From positions 124,001 to 188,000 of IMG/VR virus record IMGVR_UViG_3300046536_000256: a stretch of DNA of 64,000 nt; one strand, 5' to 3'. The DNA comes from a virus. Every line of letters starts with the position of its first letter. The stretch's first letter is position 1. The notes beneath the pieces were generated by a model. It did no database searches, was not told the DNA's origin, and saw nothing but the letters and a program-made list of their open reading frames with translations. Below, piece by piece: positions 18,019 through 24,810 of this stretch. The position numbers were made by a program, and so were the translations under genes.

Positions 18019-18331
18019 CCTCTATCTCCAGTAGAATAACGTAAGGCAAGACATCCCAGCGAATCAGCTGGCCACCGGCGGCGTACTGCTTTATGTAATT
18101 ACCCAGCTCAGTGAGGTAATACCCGCCTTCCATCAGCAGCATTTGTTCTGCCAATGGGTCCAGTCCTAATTCGGGTAAAAGGAATTCAATCGTCAAGGCA
18201 TCGTAATGATGGTTGGCGCGCCACAGGTGGATAAACCCTATCAGCGCCGCAATGGTTTCATTTGACGAGAATCCGATCCGCTTAAAAATCGTCGGTAACT
18301 TCCCAAGCGGTATCGTCACAAATCTGCTCAT
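17930..18331 (-). CDS. Unknown 133-residue protein with a low-complexity overlapping tail
   Basis: ATG at 18329-18331 with GGGAG upstream. The first ~105 residues look folded (helical, with LLPELGLDPLAEQMLLMEGG). The last 25 or so residues (ESASADGCPGTGG region) are low-complexity, and are exactly the part that overlaps the next gene, which suggests the tail was acquired by stop-codon loss. Role unknown. Confidence 0.6.
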   Translation of the reverse strand: MSRFVTIPLGKLPTIFKRIGFSSNETIAALIGFIHLWRANHHYDALTIEFLLPELGLDPLAEQMLLMEGGYYLTELGNYIKQYAAGGQLIRWDVLPYVILLEIEDDREVFNTHGESASADGCPGTGGTVPFPF

Positions 18332-18743
18332 GGATAAACTCCCGGGGGTCTAACCCAATCAGCACGTTACAGTTTGGAAGCAAGCGGTAAGCGAAACGGT
18401 AGCGGATGTCCGTGGTCGGCAATATGGATAGCACTTTGGTGTTAAGTGCCGACGCTATATCCTGGGCGATCTCTTCGATATCCTCAGAAAGCAAGTGCTT
18501 CTTTGCTAGACCTATGGAGAATCGGGTGTCGCCCAAGTGAACACCTTTGCCGTGTGCAAAAGTATCGAGGCTCATCTGCATCATGCCGACAGCCATTTCA
18601 TTGTAACGGTTAAACCCAGGGGGAATCCCTGTACTGCTACCACTTACGTCCGTTCTTATCCGAGTTAATAAATCGCCCGCCTCGATCTGATAGTAACGGA
18701 GTTCTGGGCTTAAGTTGGCGAGAAAGCTCTCGATCGAATTCAT
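18282..18743 (-). CDS. Unknown 153-residue protein, probable virion assembly component
   Basis: ATG at 18741-18743 with CGGAGCTATTGA upstream. The sequence contains a segment with an IGLAKKHL helix and a following IAQDIASAL helix, and a beta-rich end (YRFAYRLLPNCNVLIGLD). It overlaps both neighbours (107 bases upstream, 50 bases downstream). Layout and size resemble small head-tail joining or baseplate genes, but there is no specific match. Confidence 0.6.
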   Translation of the reverse strand: MNSIESFLANLSPELRYYQIEAGDLLTRIRTDVSGSSTGIPPGFNRYNEMAVGMMQMSLDTFAHGKGVHLGDTRFSIGLAKKHLLSEDIEEIAQDIASALNTKVLSILPTTDIRYRFAYRLLPNCNVLIGLDPREFIHEQICDDTAWEVTDDF

Positions 18744-19188
18744 TCAATAGCTCCGCACCGGGGTTATCTGAAACGACGTCAGTAATCTCCGGACGTCTTG
18801 CTTTAGTATGGGTACGCCGTACCGCACTAACTTCAGCTTGAACCGTTGCATCCAGGTCCATGCGGACGGTGATACGGTGGAACGTGTTGGACAACTTCTT
18901 GCTTTCGAGCTTGACCTTCATGCGTGGGTCCCAACCGCTGGCCGCCATATCTCGCTTGATACGTTCGACCAACTCCATGACAATGCCATCCGCGCAGGGG
19001 AGCCCCATTTCGAGTTCGTAAACTTCCGCCAAGCCTTCAAACAGCTCCAAGTGCCGAGACTTAGGAAAGTTAACGACTTCAACAGCGGCTTCAATTAAAC
19101 GCTCGGCGACGACCTCTTTGGCACTAATGTGTTGGTCATTCAAGAACACTAAGTCCTTGGCCATTTGTTTAACATCAAACACTGACAT
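18637..19188 (-). CDS. Unknown 183-residue protein
   Basis: ATG at 19186-19188 with a strong AGGGGAGGGTGT leader. Helical N-terminal half (MAKDLVFLNDQHISAKEVVA), then a beta-strand stretch with many basic residues (around 90-120) and a very basic, Arg-rich C-terminus (about residues 125-183), the last part overlapping the next gene by 107 bases. The basic tail could bind nucleic acid or be disordered. Role unknown. Confidence 0.65.
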   Translation of the reverse strand: MSVFDVKQMAKDLVFLNDQHISAKEVVAERLIEAAVEVVNFPKSRHLELFEGLAEVYELEMGLPCADGIVMELVERIKRDMAASGWDPRMKVKLESKKLSNTFHRITVRMDLDATVQAEVSAVRRTHTKARRPEITDVVSDNPGAELLNEFDRELSRQLKPRTPLLSDRGGRFINSDKNGRKW

Positions 19189-19204
19189 ACACCCTCCCCT
19201 TGCT

Positions 19205-19501
19205 TTAAAAAGTAAACGTCAGCAACAACCGCTGAGATTTCCCGCCCAGTCGTTTTACATCCACTTGGGCCGTGGTAGGAATACCCAGGGTTGCTTGCAT
19301 CAACGTTTCGTTAAGCGATGGGATAAACCCAAAGCGGAAAGGCAACACCCCAGAGTACTCATTAAGGTTGTTATACCCTAAGTCGATGAGCACCTGAGAA
19401 ACCTCGTAAGGCCCTATTGCCCTCTGTAAGATCCTTTCTCCTCCAGCAATGGGTCTGCACAGGGAGAACGGCGTTAAGTCGATAGAGAAGCTCTTAGACA
19501 C
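19205..19501 (-). CDS. Unknown 98-residue protein (GTG start)
   Basis: The frame can be extended to a TTG at 19561, but that codon has no ribosome site. The GTG at 19499-19501 has AAGAGGG eight bases upstream and is chosen as start. The protein begins with SKSFSIDLTPFSLCRP and is beta-rich, ending in LLLTFTF, a pattern common in small phage tail or baseplate proteins. It precedes the overlapping small-gene chain and is the first gene after the phuZ terminator. Confidence 0.6.
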   Translation of the reverse strand: MSKSFSIDLTPFSLCRPIAGGERILQRAIGPYEVSQVLIDLGYNNLNEYSGVLPFRFGFIPSLNETLMQATLGIPTTAQVDVKRLGGKSQRLLLTFTF

Positions 19502-19589
19502 GTTGTAGCCCTCTTGTAAGCGGTCATGGCTATAAATATGCCTTTGGCAGTAAGAAACCAATCTACAAATAAAGACATAAGAAAGATAT

Positions 19590-19619
19590 AAGCAGGGAGA
19601 GCATTCGCTCTCCCTGCTT
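19590..19619 (-). terminator. Intrinsic terminator of phuZ
   Basis: Perfect inverted repeat AAGCAGGGAGAGC / GCTCTCCCTGCTT around a 4-base loop, 18 bases past the phuZ stop; the minus strand continues TATATCTTTCTTATG. Confidence 0.85.
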
Positions 19620-19636
19620 ATAGTCGGACCTGGGTG

Positions 19637-20629
19637 TTACAGGATCATGCCGCTGTCATCGGCGCCGACACTTACGTCTTTCTGCTTGACGTAGGTGGTG
19701 GCGACTTCAGCTTTATGATCGTCCAGTGCTTGCATTTCCGATTCCAGTGCGGCCAGAGCTTCACCGTGGTCCAGGACCATGTGCAGCTGAGTCATGCCTT
19801 TTGGCAGGACAGTGCCTGGCGCAAAGACGCCGGTGGTACGGTAGCTGGTGCCTTCGAAGACCGGGATGACTTCGTCGCTGCTGGTGAACAGACTGGCCAC
19901 GGCCACCGGGGTTTTGCCTTTGAAGTTCTTGACCGAGTCCTGATCGTAGAACGACACTTCCGACAACGCCGGCGGAATGTTGCTGTGACGGGAGTAAGCC
20001 AGGAAGTTGCTGATGTCTGCGTAATCCATTTCACCGTTGGCTTCGGTGAAGAACAGGCTGACCAGGTTCAGACGCTCGACCACCAGTTCGTTGACTTCAC
20101 CGCGGGTCAGGTCGTTGGTGTTCTTGTTGTGCAGGAAGCAGATCGGCAGGTCCAGCTGGCTCTTGGCCGTTTGGTTGGCGGCGGAACGCAGAGTGCCGAC
20201 GGCGTTTTCCTTTTCCTTGGTGGAAGTGAAGTCCGAGATGTTCTGGAAGAAGATCGGCAGACCTTGCTTGGCGATGGCGCGGCCAACCAGAATACCCAGC
20301 ATGGAACCAGTACCGCCAGCAGTGTTGCAGACGATGACGTTGAACGACGACGGTTTGTGCTTGGCCAGAACCTGGGCTACGAACGCCGGAGCCTTCTCGT
20401 AGTTGGCGCCTTTGACCTTGCCGCTACCGCGAGCCAGTTGATCGGAGCTGCCGGCAGTGGTGATGTACTCGACCGGGAACAGGTCGTCAGGGCTGTTGGC
20501 GCCAGAAGCGTCGAGACCGATGAAGGTAGCTTCTTTGTTGGCCGGGGTGCGAGAAGCGGCTTTCAGAGCCTTGCCGATGTTGATGCCAGTGCCACCGCAG
20601 AGGTAATAAGTAATACCATTAGTTGTCAT
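19637..20629 (-). CDS. phuZ: Phage tubulin PhuZ
   Basis: 330 residues from the ATG at 20627-20629 (GAAGAGATAGAACAC leader); a longer frame without a ribosome site is ignored. Tubulin/FtsZ GTP-binding features: T1 loop CGGTGINIG (11-19), the GGTG signature inside NTAGGTGSMLG (102-112), and downstream residues consistent with the synergy-loop region. It ends in a flexible tail closing with DDSGMIL, like the acidic tail of the Pseudomonas phage PhuZ proteins. PhuZ forms a dynamic bipolar spindle that centres the phage nucleus and delivers capsids to it. An early promoter motif lies 62 bases upstream and a strong terminator follows, so it is a single-gene early transcript. Confidence 0.92.
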   Translation of the reverse strand: MTTNGITYYLCGGTGINIGKALKAASRTPANKEATFIGLDASGANSPDDLFPVEYITTAGSSDQLARGSGKVKGANYEKAPAFVAQVLAKHKPSSFNVIVCNTAGGTGSMLGILVGRAIAKQGLPIFFQNISDFTSTKEKENAVGTLRSAANQTAKSQLDLPICFLHNKNTNDLTRGEVNELVVERLNLVSLFFTEANGEMDYADISNFLAYSRHSNIPPALSEVSFYDQDSVKNFKGKTPVAVASLFTSSDEVIPVFEGTSYRTTGVFAPGTVLPKGMTQLHMVLDHGEALAALESEMQALDDHKAEVATTYVKQKDVSVGADDSGMIL

Positions 20630-20690
20630 GTGTTCTATCTCTTCGATGTGTGAAAGAATTTTGGAACAAGCTGTTATGCTTATCCTGAAA

Positions 20691-20698
20691 GTAATATA
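20691..20698 (-). promoter_or_regulatory. Early promoter (TATATTAC) of phuZ
   Basis: Exact TATATTAC on the minus strand, preceded by AATTTCACCCC, 62 bases upstream of the phuZ ATG. It matches the extended motif shared by five other sites in this window. Confidence 0.85.
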
Positions 20699-20752
20699 GG
20701 GGTGAAATTCTCTTGCCCCCTTATCCCCCGACAAGGAGTCGGACTACCTTTA

Positions 20753-20825
20753 AAGAAAAGGACCCCCTGGTGCTCTTCAGAGCGACACACCAGGAGGCTG
20801 CTCTCAAGTACAGAGAACCAGGTCC
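20753..20825 (-). ncRNA. Possible structured RNA with intrinsic terminator upstream of the phuZ promoter
   Basis: On the minus strand, an outer stem GGACC...GGTCC encloses two hairpins: CTCT/AGAG and a long one, CCTGGTG ... CACCAGG with an inner GAGC/GCTC. The sequence then runs into TCCTTTTCTTTAAAGG. This could be the 3' end of a small RNA or simply a terminator. No convincing open reading frame covers it (the two frames present are arbitrary). No dedicated promoter was recognised. Confidence 0.35.
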
Positions 20826-20931
20826 TTAGGAGAGCCGATGATCCACGCCGAGGTACTAGCCAAAGAACCCCGAAGCAGTTTACCGGTATATCATGAAACG
20901 CTAGTAACGAAAAAGATGAAAGCAAACATAA

Positions 20932-20972
20932 CCCTCATTCACTGAACCCCGCAAGAGGCCCAATGAATGAGG
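20932..20972 (-). terminator. Hairpin terminator of the Ntn-hydrolase operon
   Basis: CCCTCATTCA / TGAATGAGGG inverted repeat about 185 bases past the last gene of the operon. The minus strand continues TTATGTTTGCTTTC. The long gap before it is unusual for this genome. Confidence 0.5.
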
Positions 20973-21155
20973 GAGATGAATTGTTGGGGTTTTCGTTTTG
21001 CTAATCGGAGGCAATAAACTGGGGGAACACCCCGATCACTACGGCAGGTTGTTATCCCCTAACCTTACCGTGAAACACTCCACAACCACCGCACACTTAA
21101 CGAGAGCTTCTTCAGGGCAACGTCATCAGTGAAACATAACATAGCACTAATAGGA

Positions 21156-21455
21156 TTATCGTTCAGTATTCAGGTCGGTCATTGTCAAGGGGACACCGTC
21201 TTTAGGAAGAAAGAACATCACCTTGTCGAAGTACTTGAACAGGAGAACCCACCCCAACTTTTCATACAGTTGTGTAACTGTTGGGCGCAGGTATTCCGGG
21301 ATAGTGACGTCAATACAAATGTGTTCGTCGTAGTTAGTGCAGCAGCCTACAGAGAAGTTACCCCGTTTAAGGTCCACTTCGATCGTGTTGATGACCGCTA
21401 GGAACTCTTCGCTCTGACAGAGCACTTCCTGGGTAGACGTTAGTGTAATTTGCAT
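21156..21455 (-). CDS. Unknown 99-residue early protein
   Basis: Last gene of the early operon 23586-21156. ATG at 21453-21455 with AAGGAACCTGTC upstream. The sequence alternates strand and helix (MQITLTSTQEVLCQSEEFLA), with a Cys pair (GCC) near residue 38. No known motif. As a small early phage protein it may modify the host or antagonise a host defence, but this is inference from position only. Confidence 0.65.
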   Translation of the reverse strand: MQITLTSTQEVLCQSEEFLAVINTIEVDLKRGNFSVGCCTNYDEHICIDVTIPEYLRPTVTQLYEKLGWVLLFKYFDKVMFFLPKDGVPLTMTDLNTER

Positions 21456-21465
21456 GACAGGTTCC

Positions 21466-22041
21466 TTAATCGAGGTCCGACCAGTCAGTGGATAGGTGTA
21501 CCGGTTGTGGTTCTATCCCAGCACATTCCTTGAGAGTGTTACCGAAGCCTTCCGCAAGTTTGTCTTGAATATCCCGCAGTGGGCCAGGGACGATTTCCTC
21601 GTATGTCCGTTGGTTTTCGGACAGGGGTAAATGCAACTCCAAACCATCTAGGTGGGACATATCAATTGTCACGCGCAGGCAGTTGTCATCACAATCCTTA
21701 ATGAAAGGAGACTCTTCGAAGGTATGCGTGGACGCGGTTTGTCCACGCGCTTCGATAGGGGATGAGCGATCACTCTTGACATGGTGGCTCTGAATGCAAC
21801 CGCTGGCCCCAATGAAGTCAATACTGTACGACGTATCGACACTACCTTCACTGATTGGCCTGTCTAGCGGGTCCCGTGGGTAAATGCGACCTGAGGGGTT
21901 ACCGTGGGCTCGATGTTTCCCCACCCTTACTGAGAGATAGGCTGGGTCGTCGGTTTTAGCGATCACGACCCTGATCTCAGCATCCGCCAGATCGCAAGGG
22001 GTAGGGTTGCGCTTACCTACAACTATAACGGGCTTGTACAT
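21466..22041 (-). CDS. Unknown 191-residue early protein
   Basis: ATG at 22039-22041 with an ideal AGGAGGTTGC leader. The protein has a beta-rich N-terminal part, a central Ser/His/Asp-rich segment and several Cys (DCDDNC near residue 125). No transmembrane segments or recognised catalytic motif. Fourth gene of the early operon that starts with the two Ntn hydrolases. Confidence 0.7.
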   Translation of the reverse strand: MYKPVIVVGKRNPTPCDLADAEIRVVIAKTDDPAYLSVRVGKHRAHGNPSGRIYPRDPLDRPISEGSVDTSYSIDFIGASGCIQSHHVKSDRSSPIEARGQTASTHTFEESPFIKDCDDNCLRVTIDMSHLDGLELHLPLSENQRTYEEIVPGPLRDIQDKLAEGFGNTLKECAGIEPQPVHLSTDWSDLD

Positions 22042-22049
22042 GCAACCTC

Positions 22050-22310
22050 CTAGTCGGCTGGAGTGGTTTGGTAAATCGATACCTTTGGGTAAGGACAGTC
22101 AAACAGCTCCCCACTGAGGTAGCGTTCCCAGTCCGCATCCGAGGTGCCTTCCGGTCGAGGTTGAGTGGCTGCGAAAGCTGCGCGTTCTTTCCGGCATTGT
22201 TCCAGACTGGTGGTAAGCTTCTGCTTGATTTCCAAAGCAGCCCCAGTCAATACCACTGGCTTACGACGAACCTCAATGGTGATCTTTTTACGCCCGAATT
22301 GGTTCAACAT
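22050..22310 (-). CDS. Unknown 86-residue early protein
   Basis: ATG at 22308-22310, two bases after the stop of the upstream Ntn hydrolase, so probably translationally coupled to it. Basic N-terminus (NQFGRKKITIEVRRKPV), then a helix with many Lys, Gln and Arg, ending in a Pro/Tyr-rich segment. It may be a binding partner of the Ntn hydrolases. No family recognised. Confidence 0.65.
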   Translation of the reverse strand: MLNQFGRKKITIEVRRKPVVLTGAALEIKQKLTTSLEQCRKERAAFAATQPRPEGTSDADWERYLSGELFDCPYPKVSIYQTTPAD

Positions 22311-22312
22311 GA

Positions 22313-22849
22313 TTAGACGTCCTTAGTAGGCCGGGTGGACAAGACTTTAGGTTTACCTGGGTGCTCCCACGTTGCAATGGGCGCGCTGGTGTAAGGGTCC
22401 AGCAGCGCGGCTGAGCCAACCGCAGCTACGGCGTCATTACCGACGGTCATCACTGAGAATGCAAACACCGCTCCGCTTCCCACAGCAAAAGGACCGTTCA
22501 CCGGGATCAAACTGTTATAGTCAAGATCCTGATCTGGGTAACGGGTTACAGCCCAAGCAAATACTTCACGACTCTCTGTAACCAAGATAACGTGGAAGTC
22601 CAATTCAACCGCTTCGCTGGTGACTCGGTACTTGTGGGTGATCCCTTCTTGCAAAGAGTCTTTAACCCATTCCACGTTTTCAAGGCCGCCCGCAAAACCC
22701 ATGGCCAAGATCCGTTTACCGAAGACTTCCCAGTAACAGTTTTCGGTAGGGTGAAAGATCTTGTCCTGTTCGTATTGAAGAATGGTCCCGTCCATTACCG
22801 CGCAAGTATCAGCAGCAAGAGTGTGGCCATCCCAGGCAATGGTGGTCAT
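22313..22849 (-). CDS. Proteasome/HslV-like Ntn hydrolase (paralogue 1)
   Basis: 178 residues starting MTTIAWDGHTLAAD. In proteasome beta and HslV subunits, removal of Met exposes a Thr nucleophile followed by a TTI strand; here Thr2, Asp14 and Lys30 sit at spacings close to the family's Thr1-Asp17-Lys33 set. A GSG motif at residues 124-126 (VGSG) and the following hydrophobic helix (VFAFSVMTVGNDAVAAV) match the second signature. The fold is therefore probably an alpha-beta-beta-alpha Ntn hydrolase. It sits 2 bases after its larger paralogue and is under the early promoter at 23671. Whether it forms a barrel-shaped protease or cleaves a peptide or amide substrate cannot be told. Confidence 0.72.
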   Translation of the reverse strand: MTTIAWDGHTLAADTCAVMDGTILQYEQDKIFHPTENCYWEVFGKRILAMGFAGGLENVEWVKDSLQEGITHKYRVTSEAVELDFHVILVTESREVFAWAVTRYPDQDLDYNSLIPVNGPFAVGSGAVFAFSVMTVGNDAVAAVGSAALLDPYTSAPIATWEHPGKPKVLSTRPTKDV

Positions 22850-22851
22850 GG

Positions 22852-23586
22852 TCAGGCCTTCTTCGGTTTCTTGATAACCAGACCAGCTTCTTGGTCCATG
22901 AGGTCCCGCGCAGCCAACGCCAACCGTTCCGCTTCTAGTACCAGTTCTTTGGCAGTAAGAGGGGTCTTTGGTTTCTCGTCTGCTTGATCAAGACTGGACT
23001 TGATTGCATCGGCTACCGCCGTTTCCAGATCTGTCTTGGTAAACACCGGTTCCGGTTCCGCCTTGGGTGGACGAGTGCTCATTACTTCAGGCACCCCCGG
23101 GAATACCCACGTCTGAACTGACCCGCCACTGTGGTTGTCCAAACGAATGGCTTGTTTAACAGCGTCTACAGCTGTCGCCCCAACCGACATCACCGCGGTG
23201 GCAATGGTTTGCCCGCTGCCCGCTGCACAAGGCCCAGTAATAGCACTGAGGATCACAGTGTTACGCTGGTGCCGATGACTACGAGACAGTCCCCAGTACC
23301 AAGCTTGCCCGTTCTCGGTCACCGCCAGAATTACAAAATCAGACTCTGGCAAATCTTCCAGCCGTGTACGGTGAGTAACCCCGATCTCGAGTTCCTCTTT
23401 TATCCACGGCAGCATATCAATCTCACCAGCCAATGCAAAGGCCAGCACTTTGACACCCTGGATTTCCCAGTATTCGTTTCCAGTGGGTGTAAAAATCTTT
23501 TGATGATCAGCCAGCATCGCAACGTTTTGTTGCGAGCACTTGGAGTCAGAAGCCAGTGTCGCCATATCCCAGCAAATTGTAGTCAT
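22852..23586 (-). CDS. Proteasome/HslV-like Ntn hydrolase (paralogue 2, with charged C-terminal extension)
   Basis: 244 residues. It begins MTTICWDMATLASDSK, with candidate nucleophile Thr2, Asp14 and Lys30, and a GSG at 123-125 followed by an ATAVMSVGATAVDAV helix. It aligns along the first ~165 residues with the downstream gene (shared NEYWEI/NCYWEV, GSG and MSTRP/LSTRP segments), so the two arose by tandem duplication. Unlike its neighbour it carries ~75 extra residues: an Ala/Glu/Lys-rich helix region that could mediate assembly. First gene of the early operon, 85 bases after the promoter. Phage Ntn hydrolases of this type are known in other phages, but their job is unclear. Confidence 0.72.
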   Translation of the reverse strand: MTTICWDMATLASDSKCSQQNVAMLADHQKIFTPTGNEYWEIQGVKVLAFALAGEIDMLPWIKEELEIGVTHRTRLEDLPESDFVILAVTENGQAWYWGLSRSHRHQRNTVILSAITGPCAAGSGQTIATAVMSVGATAVDAVKQAIRLDNHSGGSVQTWVFPGVPEVMSTRPPKAEPEPVFTKTDLETAVADAIKSSLDQADEKPKTPLTAKELVLEAERLALAARDLMDQEAGLVIKKPKKA

Positions 23587-23670
23587 ACCCTATTACCCTT
23601 TTACTCACAGTTAAGACCAAGCACTGTTCTGTCATAAACAGTACTATACCGAATCCAGTTATTCAATAAG

Positions 23671-23678
23671 GTAATATA
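23671..23678 (-). promoter_or_regulatory. Early promoter (TATATTAC) of the Ntn-hydrolase operon
   Basis: Exact TATATTAC on the minus strand, preceded by GATTGAAACC, 84 bases upstream of the ATG at 23586. The upstream half of the extended motif is weaker than at other sites. Confidence 0.75.
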
Positions 23679-23736
23679 GGTTTCAATCTTTCCTATGAGG
23701 CTTCTGGTATAGTCTCTCTTCTTACTCCTCGTGTGA

Positions 23737-23792
23737 TTACTCCGTTCCGGAGTAAGAGCAGAACAAGGAAGCGTAGTAGCTTAAGCTACTAC
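23737..23792. other. Inverted repeats in the divergent intergenic region
   Basis: Two adjacent repeats: TTACTCC / GGAGTAA with a 5-base loop (23737-23755) and a perfect 20-base palindrome GTAGTAGCTTAAGCTACTAC (23773-23792). They lie between the minus-strand early promoter and the start of the plus-strand virion operon. They could be a regulatory site, an operator-like palindrome, or an RNA hairpin in the plus-strand leader. Confidence 0.6.
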
Positions 23793-23953
23793 TTTAAGAG
23801 CATTCTCACATTGTTCACATTTGCTTAAATTACCCACACACTCCCCCTCTGCTTTCGCAAAGAGTTTACTTATCCAGTATACAATATGACTCCGTAAGAA
23901 AAATACTCAAATGCTATGAACAGTAACACATAGATCCTCTAGGGAGCATATCC

Positions 23954-24799
23954 ATGAACTGCGTCGATTACGCAATCAATAGGGTGATGGGGTCCGACAT
24001 TGATGATTACCTCTTCAAGCTCGCATTCGAAAACCCAAACGCCAACTACAACGGTAACTGGTACAACGTCCAAGGCGCTACCACTACCCCGCAAGGTATC
24101 CGGGAACAAGTGATCTTCCGTACCGTTCTCCCGGCTTGTAACGTGGGCGGCGGTAAAACCGAGTTCGTCGATCTGTCTGGTGCGAAGATGATGGACAAGG
24201 GTAACGGCTGTGTGGAAGTTAACGTACCCGACATTGCTACAGGTGGTCGCAAGATTATCTCGGTCAATGAAGTGTACCTGGGCAGCATGACGTCCGCGAC
24301 TGGTATGCTGGGTATGGGGATGAACGACGGGACTGACTGCGGCCAAGGTTCCATCAGCGACATGATGCAGGGCTTGATCGACGGTTTAACCCCAAGCCGC
24401 TCCATGCCGCACACCTACACCAATGTGCACATGACGGGCAACAACAGCTTTGTTATCTTCGGGCTGAACTCCGGCACCTTCTCCATGACGGCCAAGTGCA
24501 TCTTGGAATACGACCAAGGGTTGTCCAGCATTCACCCGCGCCACTACGAGCAGTTTGCCGAGCTGGTTGAATTGGCGGTGAAGGCTTACATCTATCGGAA
24601 GTGCCGCCGTGCGACTAACGAGGCCGTAATCCGCGCCGGTGTCCCGTTGCAGGACATCAAAGACGATATCCAGGCTTACAGCGACGCATGGACTCAATAC
24701 AAAGAGTACTTCGGCGACACCTGGAAACGTTGCATGGCTTGGTCTGATCGTCAACTGGTGCAAGACACTACCCGCATGAGCGTACCCCGCCGCATGTAA
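23954..24799 (+). CDS. Probable virion protein, first gene of plus-strand operon
   Basis: 281 residues; ATG at 23954 with AGGGAGCATATCC upstream. It begins MNCVDYAINRVMGSDIDDY. The middle is Gly/Met-rich (residues 105-150), the end is helical and basic. No signal peptide or enzyme motif. It starts a six-gene operon of likely late genes with closely spaced starts. A head or tail structural role is inferred from the operon, not from motifs. Confidence 0.75.
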   Translation: MNCVDYAINRVMGSDIDDYLFKLAFENPNANYNGNWYNVQGATTTPQGIREQVIFRTVLPACNVGGGKTEFVDLSGAKMMDKGNGCVEVNVPDIATGGRKIISVNEVYLGSMTSATGMLGMGMNDGTDCGQGSISDMMQGLIDGLTPSRSMPHTYTNVHMTGNNSFVIFGLNSGTFSMTAKCILEYDQGLSSIHPRHYEQFAELVELAVKAYIYRKCRRATNEAVIRAGVPLQDIKDDIQAYSDAWTQYKEYFGDTWKRCMAWSDRQLVQDTTRMSVPRRM

Positions 24800-24810
24800 G
24801 GAATCCCCTC

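Larger units (their letters stand above)
20630..21155. other. 526-base intergenic region
   Basis: This holds the phuZ early promoter, a small hairpin CCGAC/GTCGG (20728-20742), the possible structured RNA at 20753-20825, and the hairpin at 20932-20972. The short frames on both strands have no ribosome sites or protein-like composition. A search by eye for tRNA cloverleaf and T-arm sequences found none. Confidence 0.6.
23587..23953. other. 367-base divergent intergenic region
   Basis: It holds the early promoter at 23671, the inverted repeats at 23737-23792 and an AT-rich stretch (23860-23935) with ATACAATATG, a plausible promoter area for the plus-strand operon. phiKZ late promoters are described as a weak TATG-containing motif, and TATG occurs here at 23885-23888. 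No gene is seen. Confidence 0.5.

Noticed and set aside
20680-20925. 81-codon minus frame and 64-codon plus frame between phuZ and the operon
   Set aside because: Both overlap strong hairpins and the early promoter and have no ribosome sites or protein-like composition.
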